A stretch of 64,000 nucleotides of DNA from Phragmitibacter flavus (GTDB lineage: Bacteria > Verrucomicrobiota > Verrucomicrobiia > Verrucomicrobiales > Verrucomicrobiaceae), in the NCBI RefSeq assembly GCF_005780165.1, contig NZ_VAUV01000017.1, positions 1 through 64,000 on the forward strand, in the 5' to 3' direction. The notes below the pieces were generated by a model that was not told where the DNA came from, ran no database searches, and saw nothing but the letters and a program-made list of their open reading frames with translations. Both the position numbers and the translations under genes were made by a program. Position 1 is the stretch's first letter, and each line of letters opens with the position of its first letter. Of this stretch, positions 36,046 through 45,684 are shown piece by piece.

Positions 36046-37502
36046 ACATTTTTTGCCGATCCATCCGATGGAAACTGCAGCTTTGGCACGGCCTGGTTTT
36101 GCTGACGGTGCTTGTGTTGTTCGGGTTCGCCGCGCAATGGCTCGTATGGAAAAACACTTTGAAGCGGATTGATGCGGAGCTCAGCCTGCGCGCCTCCTTC
36201 ATCGGGGCAAAAATGGCATTCCAATATGGCCTCCTCATTGAATCGCCTTTTTTTGAAGGCAACATTCCTCCCGAGCAACGATCCCTTTTTGGACAACCGA
36301 ATCCTGAGTCATTCTACTACGCCATCTGGTCCGTGGATGGCACGCTATTGGAGGCCTCGGAACACGCCCCCTCCGACCTCACCAGGCCCACAGCGACTGT
36401 GCATGCTGATTCTCCAGCCCCGCGAACTCGAGAGGTCTATCGCGAATTCATCGTCAAACCATTGAGGCCAGGTCCACCACCACCGCCAGACCCAACGATG
36501 GTCTTGTCCGATTTCTCACCGCTGGAATTTTCGACTTCGCCCGATGTCATCGGCGTAGTCGGCTGCTCTCTGGACGCCGCGCATGAAGAGCTCCGTCAAC
36601 TCACCCTCGGCTTCACCGCCGCTGGAGGTTTCATGCTCTGTGCAGGTCTCACCATCGGATGGATGCTCACTGATCCCGTCATCGCTCCAGTCAATGAGAT
36701 ACGAAAAGTGGCCATTCAAGTCGCCAATGGAAACATGGCAGAGCGCATCCCGATATCTGAGCAGGACAGCGAAATGGGCGAACTCGCCAGCGTATTGAAC
36801 GACACCTTCACCCGGTTGAAATCGGCCTTCGACAGGCAGGCGAGATTCACTGCCGACGCCTCGCACGAGCTGAGAACCCCCATTTTTATCGTTCTTTCCC
36901 AGGCGCAATCCGCATTGATGCAAGAGCGCTCCTCGGCCGAATACCGCCGTGGCTTCGAAATCACCCAGACCGTGGCCAAACAAATGTGGACTCTTGTTGA
37001 CTCGCTTCTGCTGCTTGCACGTCAGGATGCTGGCGAACTTTCTCAAAGCGTCGAAGTTTGCCAACTTGAGACCATTCTGACCGAGGTGATGAGCTTGATG
37101 GAACCGCTCGCACAATCGAAACAGGTCACCCTCCATCTGCAATGGGAGTCCGCCGCAGTTCTGGCCGGACCACATCATCTCAAACAGATTCTCACCAATC
37201 TTCTGTCCAACGCCATCGACTACAACCAACCGGGCGGCGATGTCCGGGTATCCCTTTGCGTTTCAGAAAAAATGGCAGTTCTCATAGTGGAAGACAGTGG
37301 CTCTGGCATATCTGCAACAGATCTCCCCCATATTTTCGAGCGATTTTACCGTGCCGACAACACCCCCTCTGCAGGTGAGGGTCACTCAGGACTTGGCCTC
37401 GCCATCTGCCGTGCATTGGTTGAAACTTACGGTGGCACCATTGAGGTTGAGAGCACACAGGGCTTCGGGACCAAATTCACCGTAAAGCTGCCTCTTGCCT
37501 AA
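36042..37502 (+). CDS. Sensor histidine kinase
   Basis: A 486-residue two-transmembrane kinase. A short cytoplasmic start precedes the first helix (GLVLLTVLVLFGFAAQWLVW), then a periplasmic loop of about 150 residues with a Pro-rich patch (RPGPPPPPDP), a second helix (LGFTAAGGFMLCAGLTIGWML), a HAMP domain, the H-box DASHELRTPIFIVLSQ and N/G boxes (NLLSNAIDYN, DSGSGISATDLPHIFERFYR, GHSGLGLAI). The target genes are unknown; the divergent secretin and the downstream PEP-CTERM protein are neighbours. Confidence 0.92.
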   Translation: MNIFCRSIRWKLQLWHGLVLLTVLVLFGFAAQWLVWKNTLKRIDAELSLRASFIGAKMAFQYGLLIESPFFEGNIPPEQRSLFGQPNPESFYYAIWSVDGTLLEASEHAPSDLTRPTATVHADSPAPRTREVYREFIVKPLRPGPPPPPDPTMVLSDFSPLEFSTSPDVIGVVGCSLDAAHEELRQLTLGFTAAGGFMLCAGLTIGWMLTDPVIAPVNEIRKVAIQVANGNMAERIPISEQDSEMGELASVLNDTFTRLKSAFDRQARFTADASHELRTPIFIVLSQAQSALMQERSSAEYRRGFEITQTVAKQMWTLVDSLLLLARQDAGELSQSVEVCQLETILTEVMSLMEPLAQSKQVTLHLQWESAAVLAGPHHLKQILTNLLSNAIDYNQPGGDVRVSLCVSEKMAVLIVEDSGSGISATDLPHIFERFYRADNTPSAGEGHSGLGLAICRALVETYGGTIEVESTQGFGTKFTVKLPLA

Positions 37503-37777
37503 CAAGGGCAGCATCACTATTGATCGGCTTCTATCCTAATTGCACCCGACTTTGTCGGATCAAGACCTCACATTGCTTCCAGATCGACATGCAGGAAACA
37601 AACCGGTCGCCGTTGCGCTCTAACCGTCTCATTGTGATTACTTTAGCGTGAAGAATTAGTCACAATACCCCGCTAGTGGATGGGGGATCGAGGGCCAAGG
37701 TGAACACCAATATGAACAGTTTACATAGGCGTGGCGCAAAACCCGGATGCTCCGCCTGTAACTAAATCCAATTCAAA

Positions 37778-38656
37778 ATGCCCAATCCACCATTCCACGA
37801 AAACAGCTCTACTTTCAGAATCCTTGCCGGGATTTCCTCTACAGAAAAAATCACCCGCTCAGGTAAAACCTTGTCCCTCTTTTCCGCACTCGCAATAGTT
37901 ACTATGGGATGGATGGGCACAGCACAAGGGGCAACGGTATTGTATTTCCAAGGATTTGAGGATGTCGCGCCAACAAACGCCTGGAATTATGCCATCGGCA
38001 ATTCCACTGTGACACAGGTCGGCACACTAGCCACGAGCGGCCAGGTTCCTCTAGATCAGGGTGTGTTGGCAGGAGACAAATCGCTTCAACACAGCAATCG
38101 TGTCAATGGCACTGGAGTTTTGGGGACCGTTACTTTCTCCTCAGTCGATCTGACCCAGTTTTCGGGCCTATACACCGGTCTCTACATTGAAGTGCGTTTA
38201 TCCAGCACCGGCACCTCAGCGAATGGAAACGATACGGGCGATTATTTTCGCATGTTTTCCTCCATCAATGGCGCTGCATTTGAAACTGACTCCGCTGCCA
38301 ATGCCGATATTTCATTGGCAGGAAGAAGCAATGCTAGGTGGGGATTCAACGCAGCGCCGCTCTCCCCAAACCCCCCAGCTACCGTCGCCGCAGGAGGCAA
38401 CCTTCAGCTTCAATCTCCCCCAGTAGGAGGTGGAACCAATGACAACAACTATTCCACGTTTCGAATTAATCTCGATGATTCCGCTTCATCGATTGCCCTT
38501 CGCCTAAACTTCCTAAATGACTCGTCAGGAGAGTTCTGGAACGTCGACAACGTAGCCATCTACGGAACTTTGGTTCCAGAACCCTCCAAAATGGTCCTTG
38601 TCGTGTTCGGATTAACGGCAGCATGCATACATCGCCGCAGGTCAAAAACCTGCTGA
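37778..38656 (+). CDS. PEP-CTERM sorting-domain exported protein
   Basis: A 292-residue exported protein. A hydrophobic signal region (SLFSALAIVTMGWMGTAQG) is followed by a beta-rich extracellular domain (ATVLYFQGFEDV onward) without catalytic motifs. The C-terminus is a PEP-CTERM signal: VPEPS, a hydrophobic stretch VLVVFGLTAACI, then basic HRRRS. Such proteins are processed by an exosortase and displayed with exopolysaccharide. No exosortase is in the window. The 275-bp gap upstream contains a 7-bp inverted pair ATTGTGA/TCACAAT (about 37630-37665) but no recognised promoter. Confidence 0.85.
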   Translation: MPNPPFHENSSTFRILAGISSTEKITRSGKTLSLFSALAIVTMGWMGTAQGATVLYFQGFEDVAPTNAWNYAIGNSTVTQVGTLATSGQVPLDQGVLAGDKSLQHSNRVNGTGVLGTVTFSSVDLTQFSGLYTGLYIEVRLSSTGTSANGNDTGDYFRMFSSINGAAFETDSAANADISLAGRSNARWGFNAAPLSPNPPATVAAGGNLQLQSPPVGGGTNDNNYSTFRINLDDSASSIALRLNFLNDSSGEFWNVDNVAIYGTLVPEPSKMVLVVFGLTAACIHRRRSKTC

Positions 38657-38796
38657 AGAAATCTCGGCCACTGCAATCCCCCCGATACGCCGCCATTTAA
38701 GTTTCGCATTTGCTCCTGACAAGATCGGCCAGCTCATCTTGTGGCTCAATGTCTGTCAGACATGACGTCGGCATTCAGAAAACTGTTCATCTAGAC

Positions 38797-38818
38797 TTTA
38801 CGTGCATCGCCACGTAAA
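38797..38818. terminator. Hairpin between convergent genes, possible terminator
   Basis: A perfect 8-bp stem TTTACGTG/CACGTAAA around a 6-base loop, midway between the convergent PEP-CTERM and cassette-A genes. It lacks a T-run, so it may need Rho or not terminate. The rest of 38657-38898 shows no gene. Confidence 0.4.
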
Positions 38819-38898
38819 CCCTGACCGCCTTAGAATTTCACGGGCTAACCTCTAATTCTGGCTGAGCCCATTGAGGCATTGCCGCAAAATTCTCGCCC

Positions 38899-41886
38899 TC
38901 ACGGCATAAGATTACGAAAGTAGATTGTCCGAAACTGCACTTCGTCATCGTTTGGATTTTGGGTGTTCCGATTATTTAGATACCGTTCCACCACTGCCTG
39001 CTGTCTTTGCTCGGCCGTCACGCGCAACCTTCCATTGCGGGTCTGTTTCAGCGATTGGCCAACGGTATAAATGCTAAACACGCCACCCCGCGTCGTGATG
39101 AGACTGGCAATTTCTCTCATCAACGCCTCGGAAGCCTCGCCGCCATCGGCCACCCCTTTGATCTCACAAATCTCTCCGGGCGTGTCGTAGGCATTTCCCA
39201 AGTCTCCTCCGCCGCTTGCCGCGGTCCAGGGGTAACCATAGACCTTGCCCTTCTGGTGTTCCCCATCCGCCAGCACTTGATGATAAATGTTGGAGGCCAC
39301 CTCGCTGGCTGGATGCCGCAATGCTGATGAACCCGCCACCAGCGCCACCAACCCTCGATCTCTCGCCAGATGCTCGAAAGGCAGCACATGCGAGTTCACA
39401 TTAATCCGTCCCCCCACCGATGTGCCGTGCGGCTTGAGCATCTCATTGGAAGCTGCGCCAAAAGAATTCGGCACCGTGAACAAGTCCAGCAATGCCCAGT
39501 CCGGCAACACGCTGGCATCTGGATAGTTGTTGGGTTGCAACCGCAACGTCCTCCAAGGTGTGCTTCCAGAATAAGCATCGGTTCCCGTCACCACATAACC
39601 CAGTTCGCCCACCGAACTCATCAGCCCGTTGTCATTCTGAGCATCGTTCACGCCAAAGCCTTTGGGTGGCGGCATGTAGAGGCTCGCATCAGTCAACAAG
39701 CCATTCGCATCCGTATCCTGCTGCGGCTTCACATCCAGGGGCGGCCTGCCGAGCGTGGAACGAGAATTGATATTGCCCAAAGAGTTGGCACCCGCAGTGT
39801 TGGGCTGCCAGTCACTGGAGTGTCCGTTGGCACGTGGATCGTCAGTTTCCAGTGTCAGCATGGCCGACATTGGAGTCGTCGATGGATCACTGGTCCGGTA
39901 ATTCAACGATCCCGATTGCGGACTCAACAGCAAACGCGGTCGTCTTCCCAGACTGGTCAATATGCCATTCAGATTGGTGGTCGAACGATACGCCGCCATT
40001 CTCACGTTGGCATTGGGCTGTTGAACGTAAGACTTGTCACGATAAAACATCTTCGTCACCACCACCCGTTTTCCCGGCATCAGCATGGTCTGGTTCGGCC
40101 CCTCACCGCCGGTCAGATCTGAGCGAAAAATACGCACGGCATCCAGCGTCCCCTGCATGTTAACAAGATTACCCCTGGGACTTGGAAAATAACAAACATG
40201 GCTGTTCGCGCTAACTCCCGTAATCCCCAACACCCACCCCATCGAACTGTTTGCGGCGGGCTGCGGCGCCAGATCAGGAACCAAATCAATCCCCTCTTCC
40301 ACCCCGTAGCTTTCTGGAAGATAGAACTCTGCGGTGTAGTAACATTTATAAAGCGACTTGCCCGCAGGCCAGCCGGCAGGACGAGGTGTCGGCTGCGGCG
40401 TGGGATCTTTCTCAACATACATCCCCAACTCGGTGAAGTAGGGCGACCGGCTCACCCCTTGATAGCTATCGGTTGCCGCATAGGCATGCGTCGCGTGCAG
40501 CGTATACTTGCCATCCGGTGCCACTCCGAATCGAAGCGGCGCAATGATATCCAGCGAGGATTCTTTGGCACGAACATAGTCGATGATGTTCACAATGATC
40601 TGCGCCAGCCGGATGTCACTGTCGAGGCTGCCAGGATAATACTTGTCTTTGAAACTTACGCCGGGAGCAATTGGCCAGTTCTTTTCACTGATGTAGCGGA
40701 GCAGATCACGCACCACCGCATCAAACTTGTTGGGAACCACCTGCTGACCTGTGGGATCATTCAGCCAATCCTGCTGACCGCCCGCAAGAAAATCCAAATC
40801 GCCCGGATCGCTTTCATCCGCAGCAACGTCATCCCTCATGATATCAATGAACTTCCTCGCGTAAGATCCATCGGGATTCTTTGGCACCAGATCACGATTG
40901 GTGGTCAGCATGATGCGTTCCTCTCCAAAAAACGTCGTGTCGGGATCGTGATTGTAATGCGTCAGCTCAAACTTGTTATACGCCAGCATGTCCGACAATC
41001 CCGGAACCTCTGGCTCCAGTTGCCTCGCATCGGCAAAAGTATTGAAGTATCTTGCAGGCGAAGCCACGGTCCATTGATGCAACGCATCCGCCATGGCTTC
41101 CGTCAATCCCGTTCCACCAGGCAAACTTAGCGCCGTCAAGTTGATCCAACTTGGATGCGACTTTGGATTGCGGTTCACCAGTGAGGTGGACGACGTGTCC
41201 AGATTCCTTTTCCACGCCAGATTGTAATTGATCTTGCTGCTTTCATCGTCTGCCCAATATGCGAACCGTCCAACCAGTGGATTCGCCGCATCCGTCAGCA
41301 CCGGCTCTTCGGCGAAATCGAATGACCGGTCCCCCGTGTCAGAGTTTTGACGCACGTAGACCCACTTCAGCCTCAAGGCCACCGGTTCGCCCGTGGCTGG
41401 ATCCACGCGATCGGTGATCAACCGCGTCGAGACGAGGCTCTCAGATACCATCGGAGCATTGAGATCGGGCCCCTGGAAGATCGGATCACTGTAAGTTGTT
41501 GCCAACGGCGCTCCTGAAGAAAGTTCAACGCGACGTGCCAACAGCTTTTGATCCGCCGGAGGATCGTTGGGGACAATCAATGCCCCGGGTTGCGTCAGCC
41601 AGTTACGCCGCAATCGGGTATGATCCTCCACCGACTGCCCCTCCGCGCGCGCCGGATCCACCGTCTCTCTTTGCAAAGTAGCAATCACCCTCTCCATCCC
41701 CTCCCTCGCAAACAAACCCGCTTTGGTCCGGTCCAGATGACCTCCGGCCGAGGTGTGGTCGAATTTCGCCGATTCAAAATAAGCCACCACCATCAAGGTC
41801 AGCAGCGCAACAAAAAACACCGTCACCACCAACGCGGTGCCCCGACGGGAAAACAACAAAGACGGACGGTGGGAAAAATGTTTCAT
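38899..41886 (-). CDS. Verru_Chthon cassette protein A (GspK-like large pseudopilin)
   Basis: A 995-residue protein, the last and largest member of the four-gene cassette. The N-terminus has a short basic leader ending RRG, then TALVVTVFFVALLTLMVVAYFES. This is a class III signal without the usual Glu5, as in GspK of type II secretion. The next helix is rich in Ala and Glu (AGLFAREGMERVIATLQ), also like GspK. The huge C-terminal region has no assigned fold. It overlaps cassette C by four bases. By analogy it would cap a pseudopilus tip. Confidence 0.88.
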   Translation of the reverse strand: MKHFSHRPSLLFSRRGTALVVTVFFVALLTLMVVAYFESAKFDHTSAGGHLDRTKAGLFAREGMERVIATLQRETVDPARAEGQSVEDHTRLRRNWLTQPGALIVPNDPPADQKLLARRVELSSGAPLATTYSDPIFQGPDLNAPMVSESLVSTRLITDRVDPATGEPVALRLKWVYVRQNSDTGDRSFDFAEEPVLTDAANPLVGRFAYWADDESSKINYNLAWKRNLDTSSTSLVNRNPKSHPSWINLTALSLPGGTGLTEAMADALHQWTVASPARYFNTFADARQLEPEVPGLSDMLAYNKFELTHYNHDPDTTFFGEERIMLTTNRDLVPKNPDGSYARKFIDIMRDDVAADESDPGDLDFLAGGQQDWLNDPTGQQVVPNKFDAVVRDLLRYISEKNWPIAPGVSFKDKYYPGSLDSDIRLAQIIVNIIDYVRAKESSLDIIAPLRFGVAPDGKYTLHATHAYAATDSYQGVSRSPYFTELGMYVEKDPTPQPTPRPAGWPAGKSLYKCYYTAEFYLPESYGVEEGIDLVPDLAPQPAANSSMGWVLGITGVSANSHVCYFPSPRGNLVNMQGTLDAVRIFRSDLTGGEGPNQTMLMPGKRVVVTKMFYRDKSYVQQPNANVRMAAYRSTTNLNGILTSLGRRPRLLLSPQSGSLNYRTSDPSTTPMSAMLTLETDDPRANGHSSDWQPNTAGANSLGNINSRSTLGRPPLDVKPQQDTDANGLLTDASLYMPPPKGFGVNDAQNDNGLMSSVGELGYVVTGTDAYSGSTPWRTLRLQPNNYPDASVLPDWALLDLFTVPNSFGAASNEMLKPHGTSVGGRINVNSHVLPFEHLARDRGLVALVAGSSALRHPASEVASNIYHQVLADGEHQKGKVYGYPWTAASGGGDLGNAYDTPGEICEIKGVADGGEASEALMREIASLITTRGGVFSIYTVGQSLKQTRNGRLRVTAEQRQQAVVERYLNNRNTQNPNDDEVQFRTIYFRNLMP

Positions 41887-42842
41887 CGGGCGTTCTGGAG
41901 CTGAACTTGAGTGGTGTAAATGCGGATGCCCGGAAGCAATCGCTTGAGGTCTTCGCGATTTGCCGAAGCCGTTTCGAGCCGGTTGAGGAACTGCGCCGCA
42001 TCCCTCGTATTCGTCTCCCGGGAGAGCTCCCTCATGTCATCTGCCACCACGGCGAGGCGGGACGCATATCTCGAATCAATTTGAGCCAGGGAAACCTGCA
42101 CCGTGGCTGGAAGTCGACGCTGCTCCGTCACCGTCCCACCACCCGTCGTCGGGAACTGGCAGTTATATCCCACTCGTGAGTCATACTCCCTCGGCAGCTC
42201 AACACCGTCCAATCCAAACGACCGTATCCAAAGTCCCAGCACATATTCCGCAAACAGTCCTTTGTAACCTGCGTCCACATCTGCCGGCTTGACCACCTCA
42301 TCCACCACGCTGGAACTTACCCACAAATCTGGATTGGCATCCTGATAGATAAGAAATTGCGGATTTGGTTTCAGCACGCCATCAATCTTCACCGAAGGAT
42401 TCACGAAAAACCGGCACAACATCGGCACCGCGTTCTCCCACTTCACAAAATACCCCACCTGAGCGATCTCCCCGAAACTGGTTTCCCGAGCCAAAGGTGC
42501 CTGCCAGAAGATGCAATCGGCATTGCGATAGTCCGCCGATAGCCGGTCGACCGGTGGATTGATGATGAACTGAAGATTCGCCGGAGCGCCACCCGTCGAT
42601 TGGGCTACCGGCAGCAACGCCCCCTGCAATTCTGTCCCGATAAAATCCGCAATCGCGCGAACATTCCTCCGCCGCTCCGCATGCCCCTCACCGTTCAACC
42701 ACGCCTTGGATGTGCCGGTGAACATGATCGTAAACAACGTCATGATCACCGCCAGAATGGCCATCGCAATCATCAACTCCAACAGAGTGAAACCACGCGC
42801 ATCCCCGCTTCGGACTCTTCTAATAACGGGCGATGCTGGCAT
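41883..42842 (-). CDS. Verru_Chthon cassette protein C (GspJ-like pseudopilin)
   Basis: A 319-residue prepilin-like protein. The class III signal is ARGFTLLELMIAMAILAVIMTLF: Gly at -1, Phe at +1, Glu at +5. The following helix (NVRAIADFIGTELQGALLP) and a beta-rich C-terminus fit GspJ/PilW-type minor pseudopilins. ATGs at 42842 and 42881 are both possible; the shorter leader was preferred. The start lies inside the 3' end of cassette B and the stop overlaps the cassette A start, so translation is coupled along the operon. Confidence 0.85.
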   Translation of the reverse strand: MPASPVIRRVRSGDARGFTLLELMIAMAILAVIMTLFTIMFTGTSKAWLNGEGHAERRRNVRAIADFIGTELQGALLPVAQSTGGAPANLQFIINPPVDRLSADYRNADCIFWQAPLARETSFGEIAQVGYFVKWENAVPMLCRFFVNPSVKIDGVLKPNPQFLIYQDANPDLWVSSSVVDEVVKPADVDAGYKGLFAEYVLGLWIRSFGLDGVELPREYDSRVGYNCQFPTTGGGTVTEQRRLPATVQVSLAQIDSRYASRLAVVADDMRELSRETNTRDAAQFLNRLETASANREDLKRLLPGIRIYTTQVQLQNAR

Positions 42843-43344
42843 GAAAGATGGATTCTCCAGGACGAAGGTTGGGATCAGCATTCGCAGAAACCGGCCAGGT
42901 GAAGTGCAGTTTCACTTCAACAAGATTGGAGACACTGCCTGCGATCCTGCGAAAACCTTCATCCTCCGACTTTTCCACCACGCATTCAAAATGCGCCTTC
43001 GGATCTGTTGCCGCCAAAGTCCCTGACAATGGCACGCCTTCCTGAGTAAAATAATACACACTGTCCTCCATCGGGCCCGGGGCAGCGGCTTCAGCCATCG
43101 CCGACCACGGCTTCGACCGTCCCAAGGCATCAAACGGCACCACATGCAGATCGCCCACCACCATGCCCGTCATTGCGGCAAGCGCCGTGTCCTCACCCGC
43201 TTCTTCACTGGTATCCATTGCCAGGCTGAGCAATCCAACCACCGAAAGCAAGGCCACCGAAGCAATGCCCAGCGCCAAAGTCACTTCCGCGAGACTAAAT
43301 CCGGTGTTCGCTCCCCTTCCCCTTGCAGTCATCAACATCGACAT
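42820..43344 (-). CDS. Verru_Chthon cassette protein B (GspI-like pseudopilin)
   Basis: A 174-residue prepilin-like protein with leader ending NTG and mature start FSLAEVTLALGIASVALLSVVGLLSL (Glu at +5). The size and the short post-helix domain match GspI/PilV minor pseudopilins. Its ATG shares one base with the cassette D stop (TGATG), and its 3' end overlaps cassette C by about 23 bases. Confidence 0.85.
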   Translation of the reverse strand: MSMLMTARGRGANTGFSLAEVTLALGIASVALLSVVGLLSLAMDTSEEAGEDTALAAMTGMVVGDLHVVPFDALGRSKPWSAMAEAAAPGPMEDSVYYFTQEGVPLSGTLAATDPKAHFECVVEKSEDEGFRRIAGSVSNLVEVKLHFTWPVSANADPNLRPGESIFHASIARY

Positions 43345-44015
43345 CAGGGGCGGTTGATTTTGGCAAGCCCTGTCGCTCCAATGAGTGACACATCATAAAA
43401 ATTCCCGGGCGATCCATCACTCGTGGTATTCCGATATTTCATCACTGCTCCCTGCTTGACCCCCTCCACCAGTCGGATGCGCGCCGGACTCTCCGAATCA
43501 TGCAAACCTCCGTTCGGCAAAAACACCCTCAACGCACATGTGGCACTGGAAAGAGCGACCCCTTGATAGTCGAAAGGCAACGACCCCGATGCCGCATCCT
43601 CTGGAGCCAACGGCAACGGCACTCCCGCTTGAGAAACAAACGTGCAGGTGCGGCGATCCGCAAAATCCACCAACACCCCCGAAGGCAGCGCCTGCCATGG
43701 CGTGGCCTGGGTCCAGCCATTCGATGCATCGTATTCCATGATCGCCAAAGTGCGAAAATCGTCCTCCACCCCCAAATCCCCCAGCACCGCCAGCGCGGTT
43801 ACCGTGTTCTTCGTCATCGCCATCTGCCTCGCCTGCGCCGCAAGATGGGTTACCAGATTTCCAGCAGCCGTCAGTCCGGTCGATCCCACCAGTGCCGCCA
43901 TGGCAGGAGTCGCGATCGCGACCAGAAGTGCAATCAACGCCATTACCACAACCAACTCCAGCAACGAGAACGCTCTGGCACAAGCAGGAATAACGCGGTG
44001 GATGGTATTACGCAT
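43344..44015 (-). CDS. Verru_Chthon cassette protein D (GspH/FimT-like pseudopilin)
   Basis: A 223-residue prepilin-like protein, first gene of the cassette. The signal is CARAFSLLELVVVMALIALLVAI. Glu5 is present but residue -1 is Ala instead of the usual Gly. The helix continues LTAAGNLVTHLAAQARQMAMTKN, the typical FimT/GspH extension, before a beta domain. The promoter must lie in the AT-rich 44016-44307 gap, divergent from the LysM gene. Confidence 0.85.
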   Translation of the reverse strand: MRNTIHRVIPACARAFSLLELVVVMALIALLVAIATPAMAALVGSTGLTAAGNLVTHLAAQARQMAMTKNTVTALAVLGDLGVEDDFRTLAIMEYDASNGWTQATPWQALPSGVLVDFADRRTCTFVSQAGVPLPLAPEDAASGSLPFDYQGVALSSATCALRVFLPNGGLHDSESPARIRLVEGVKQGAVMKYRNTTSDGSPGNFYDVSLIGATGLAKINRP

Positions 44016-44307
44016 TTTAATGATTGGAAACTCCTCATTAACAACGAATTACCTTCAAGTCACCCCGAACGCCGCAACGATTCCGTCACTCAAGCATCGT
44101 CACTCTCTCCCTCTCGTAAGCCGGTCAATTATTTTTCAAATTGCACGCCATCGGACATCCGATTGAATAGATTGCCCGCCATTTCCGTCTCGGAAACGGG
44201 CTGCAAACCGCAAGATATGCCGGGCACCGTTCCAGCCACGACTCTTAAACATGAAAAATGTTTAAAATTCTAGTAGATTTAATTATTTAAAAATTTAAAA
44301 TATCAAC

Positions 44308-45606
44308 ATGCACTCGCTCAACATCCCTATCTATTCGATCGCGGTTGCTTTCTCCCTGGCTGCATCCCTTCCCGCAGCCAGTTCCCAAACCAAAAATCCG
44401 GTCTCCAAAACGTCCGGTCCTGTTCAGCACAAGGTCGCCAAAGGCGAAACCATGTGGAGCATTGCCCAGAAACACCAGACCAGCGTCGGCGAAATCATGG
44501 AGCACAATCGTCTCCAGTCCCATGTCGTTCGCGAAGGCATGAACCTGAAAATCCCTTCCCGGGAAGCTGTCAAACCGATCACTTCGACCACCTCTAACAA
44601 CACCTCTAACACCCCACGACCCACGACCCGCGAGTCCATTCACGTGGTGAAATCCGGCGAAACTTTCTGGACCATCGCCGAGAAATACAAAATCAATCCA
44701 CAGGCCCTTGCGCAGGCCAATCCCAACATCAATCCCAACCGACTCCATCCCGATATGGAGGTGACCGTTCCGCCTGCCCAGATTGCCTCTTCCGCACAGA
44801 AGACCACGCCACAAACCACTGCGAAACCCACCCGCACCAATCCCACACCACCGGTCGTGGCTGCCAGCGGTGAACACATTCTTGAACAAGGAGAGACCTT
44901 CTACTCCATCAGCAAAAAGCGCGGCATCAAACTCGCCGACCTTGTCGCGGCGAATCCGACCCTCAAACCAGAACGCCTCAAACCCGGCACCAAGATCAAC
45001 CTACCCGGCGGCACCGCCAACTCGACGAAACCCCAGCCCACCCTGACTTCGTCGCAAACACCCAAACCAGCGACCACCGCTCCGAAAACAACCACGGCCT
45101 CATCCAAACGTCACACCGTGGGCGAAGGAGACAGCATCGCCAGCATTGCCGAAAAACACTCCATCTCCACTGATCTGTTGTTGAAGCAAAACCGCCTCAC
45201 CGAAAGCGACTCCATCTACATCGGCGACGTCCTCACCATCCCCACGACTGCATCCGGGACAACTCCCACCCAGCAGAAGACCGCTTCCACCACGACCCCA
45301 ACAACAAACACGACCGCCAGCAACACTTCCAAACCCACAACGGCTACTGAAGCTCCAAGTCCTGCCACCGTGGAAACCTCTCCAGTAAAGCCCAAAGCCA
45401 ATGCTCCCCTTCACGTTGCTGAAGATGGAAGCATTCGCTCCTACATCGTCAGCCACGGTGAAACCGACGAAACCATCTGCGAAGCTTTTGGCATCACCAA
45501 AAAAGAACTCTTTGAGCACAACAAGCTCAGCCAGGGCACCCAACTCCGCCCCGGCGATGAAATCATGATTCCTGCGACCACGAAGAAAACCGTCGTGTCG
45601 CGGTAA
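44308..45606 (+). CDS. Exported protein with five LysM domains
   Basis: A 432-residue protein with a signal peptide (IYSIAVAFSLAASLPAASS) and five LysM units: about residues 32-80 (HKVAKGETMWSIA), 108-155 (HVVKSGETFWTIAEKY), 190-232 (HILEQGETFYSISKKRG), 268-315 (HTVGEGDSIASIAEKH) and 378-425 (YIVSHGETDETICEAFG). Thr/Pro/Ala-rich linkers separate them. LysM binds N-acetylglucosamine in peptidoglycan. No catalytic domain is present, so it likely scaffolds or anchors. It is divergent from the pseudopilin cassette across an AT-rich 292-bp gap. Confidence 0.9.
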   Translation: MHSLNIPIYSIAVAFSLAASLPAASSQTKNPVSKTSGPVQHKVAKGETMWSIAQKHQTSVGEIMEHNRLQSHVVREGMNLKIPSREAVKPITSTTSNNTSNTPRPTTRESIHVVKSGETFWTIAEKYKINPQALAQANPNINPNRLHPDMEVTVPPAQIASSAQKTTPQTTAKPTRTNPTPPVVAASGEHILEQGETFYSISKKRGIKLADLVAANPTLKPERLKPGTKINLPGGTANSTKPQPTLTSSQTPKPATTAPKTTTASSKRHTVGEGDSIASIAEKHSISTDLLLKQNRLTESDSIYIGDVLTIPTTASGTTPTQQKTASTTTPTTNTTASNTSKPTTATEAPSPATVETSPVKPKANAPLHVAEDGSIRSYIVSHGETDETICEAFGITKKELFEHNKLSQGTQLRPGDEIMIPATTKKTVVSR

Positions 45607-45631
45607 TCATACAACCAACCACTCCCAACCT

Positions 45632-45668
45632 AAGAACCATGTTCAGCAATGACCATGGTTCTTTTTTT
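45632..45668 (+). terminator. Rho-independent terminator
   Basis: A 10-bp stem AAGAACCATG (45632-45641) with CATGGTTCTT (45654-45663) and a T-run to 45668, just after the LysM gene. Confidence 0.9.
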
Positions 45669-45684
45669 GTGTCGTGCCCCGACC

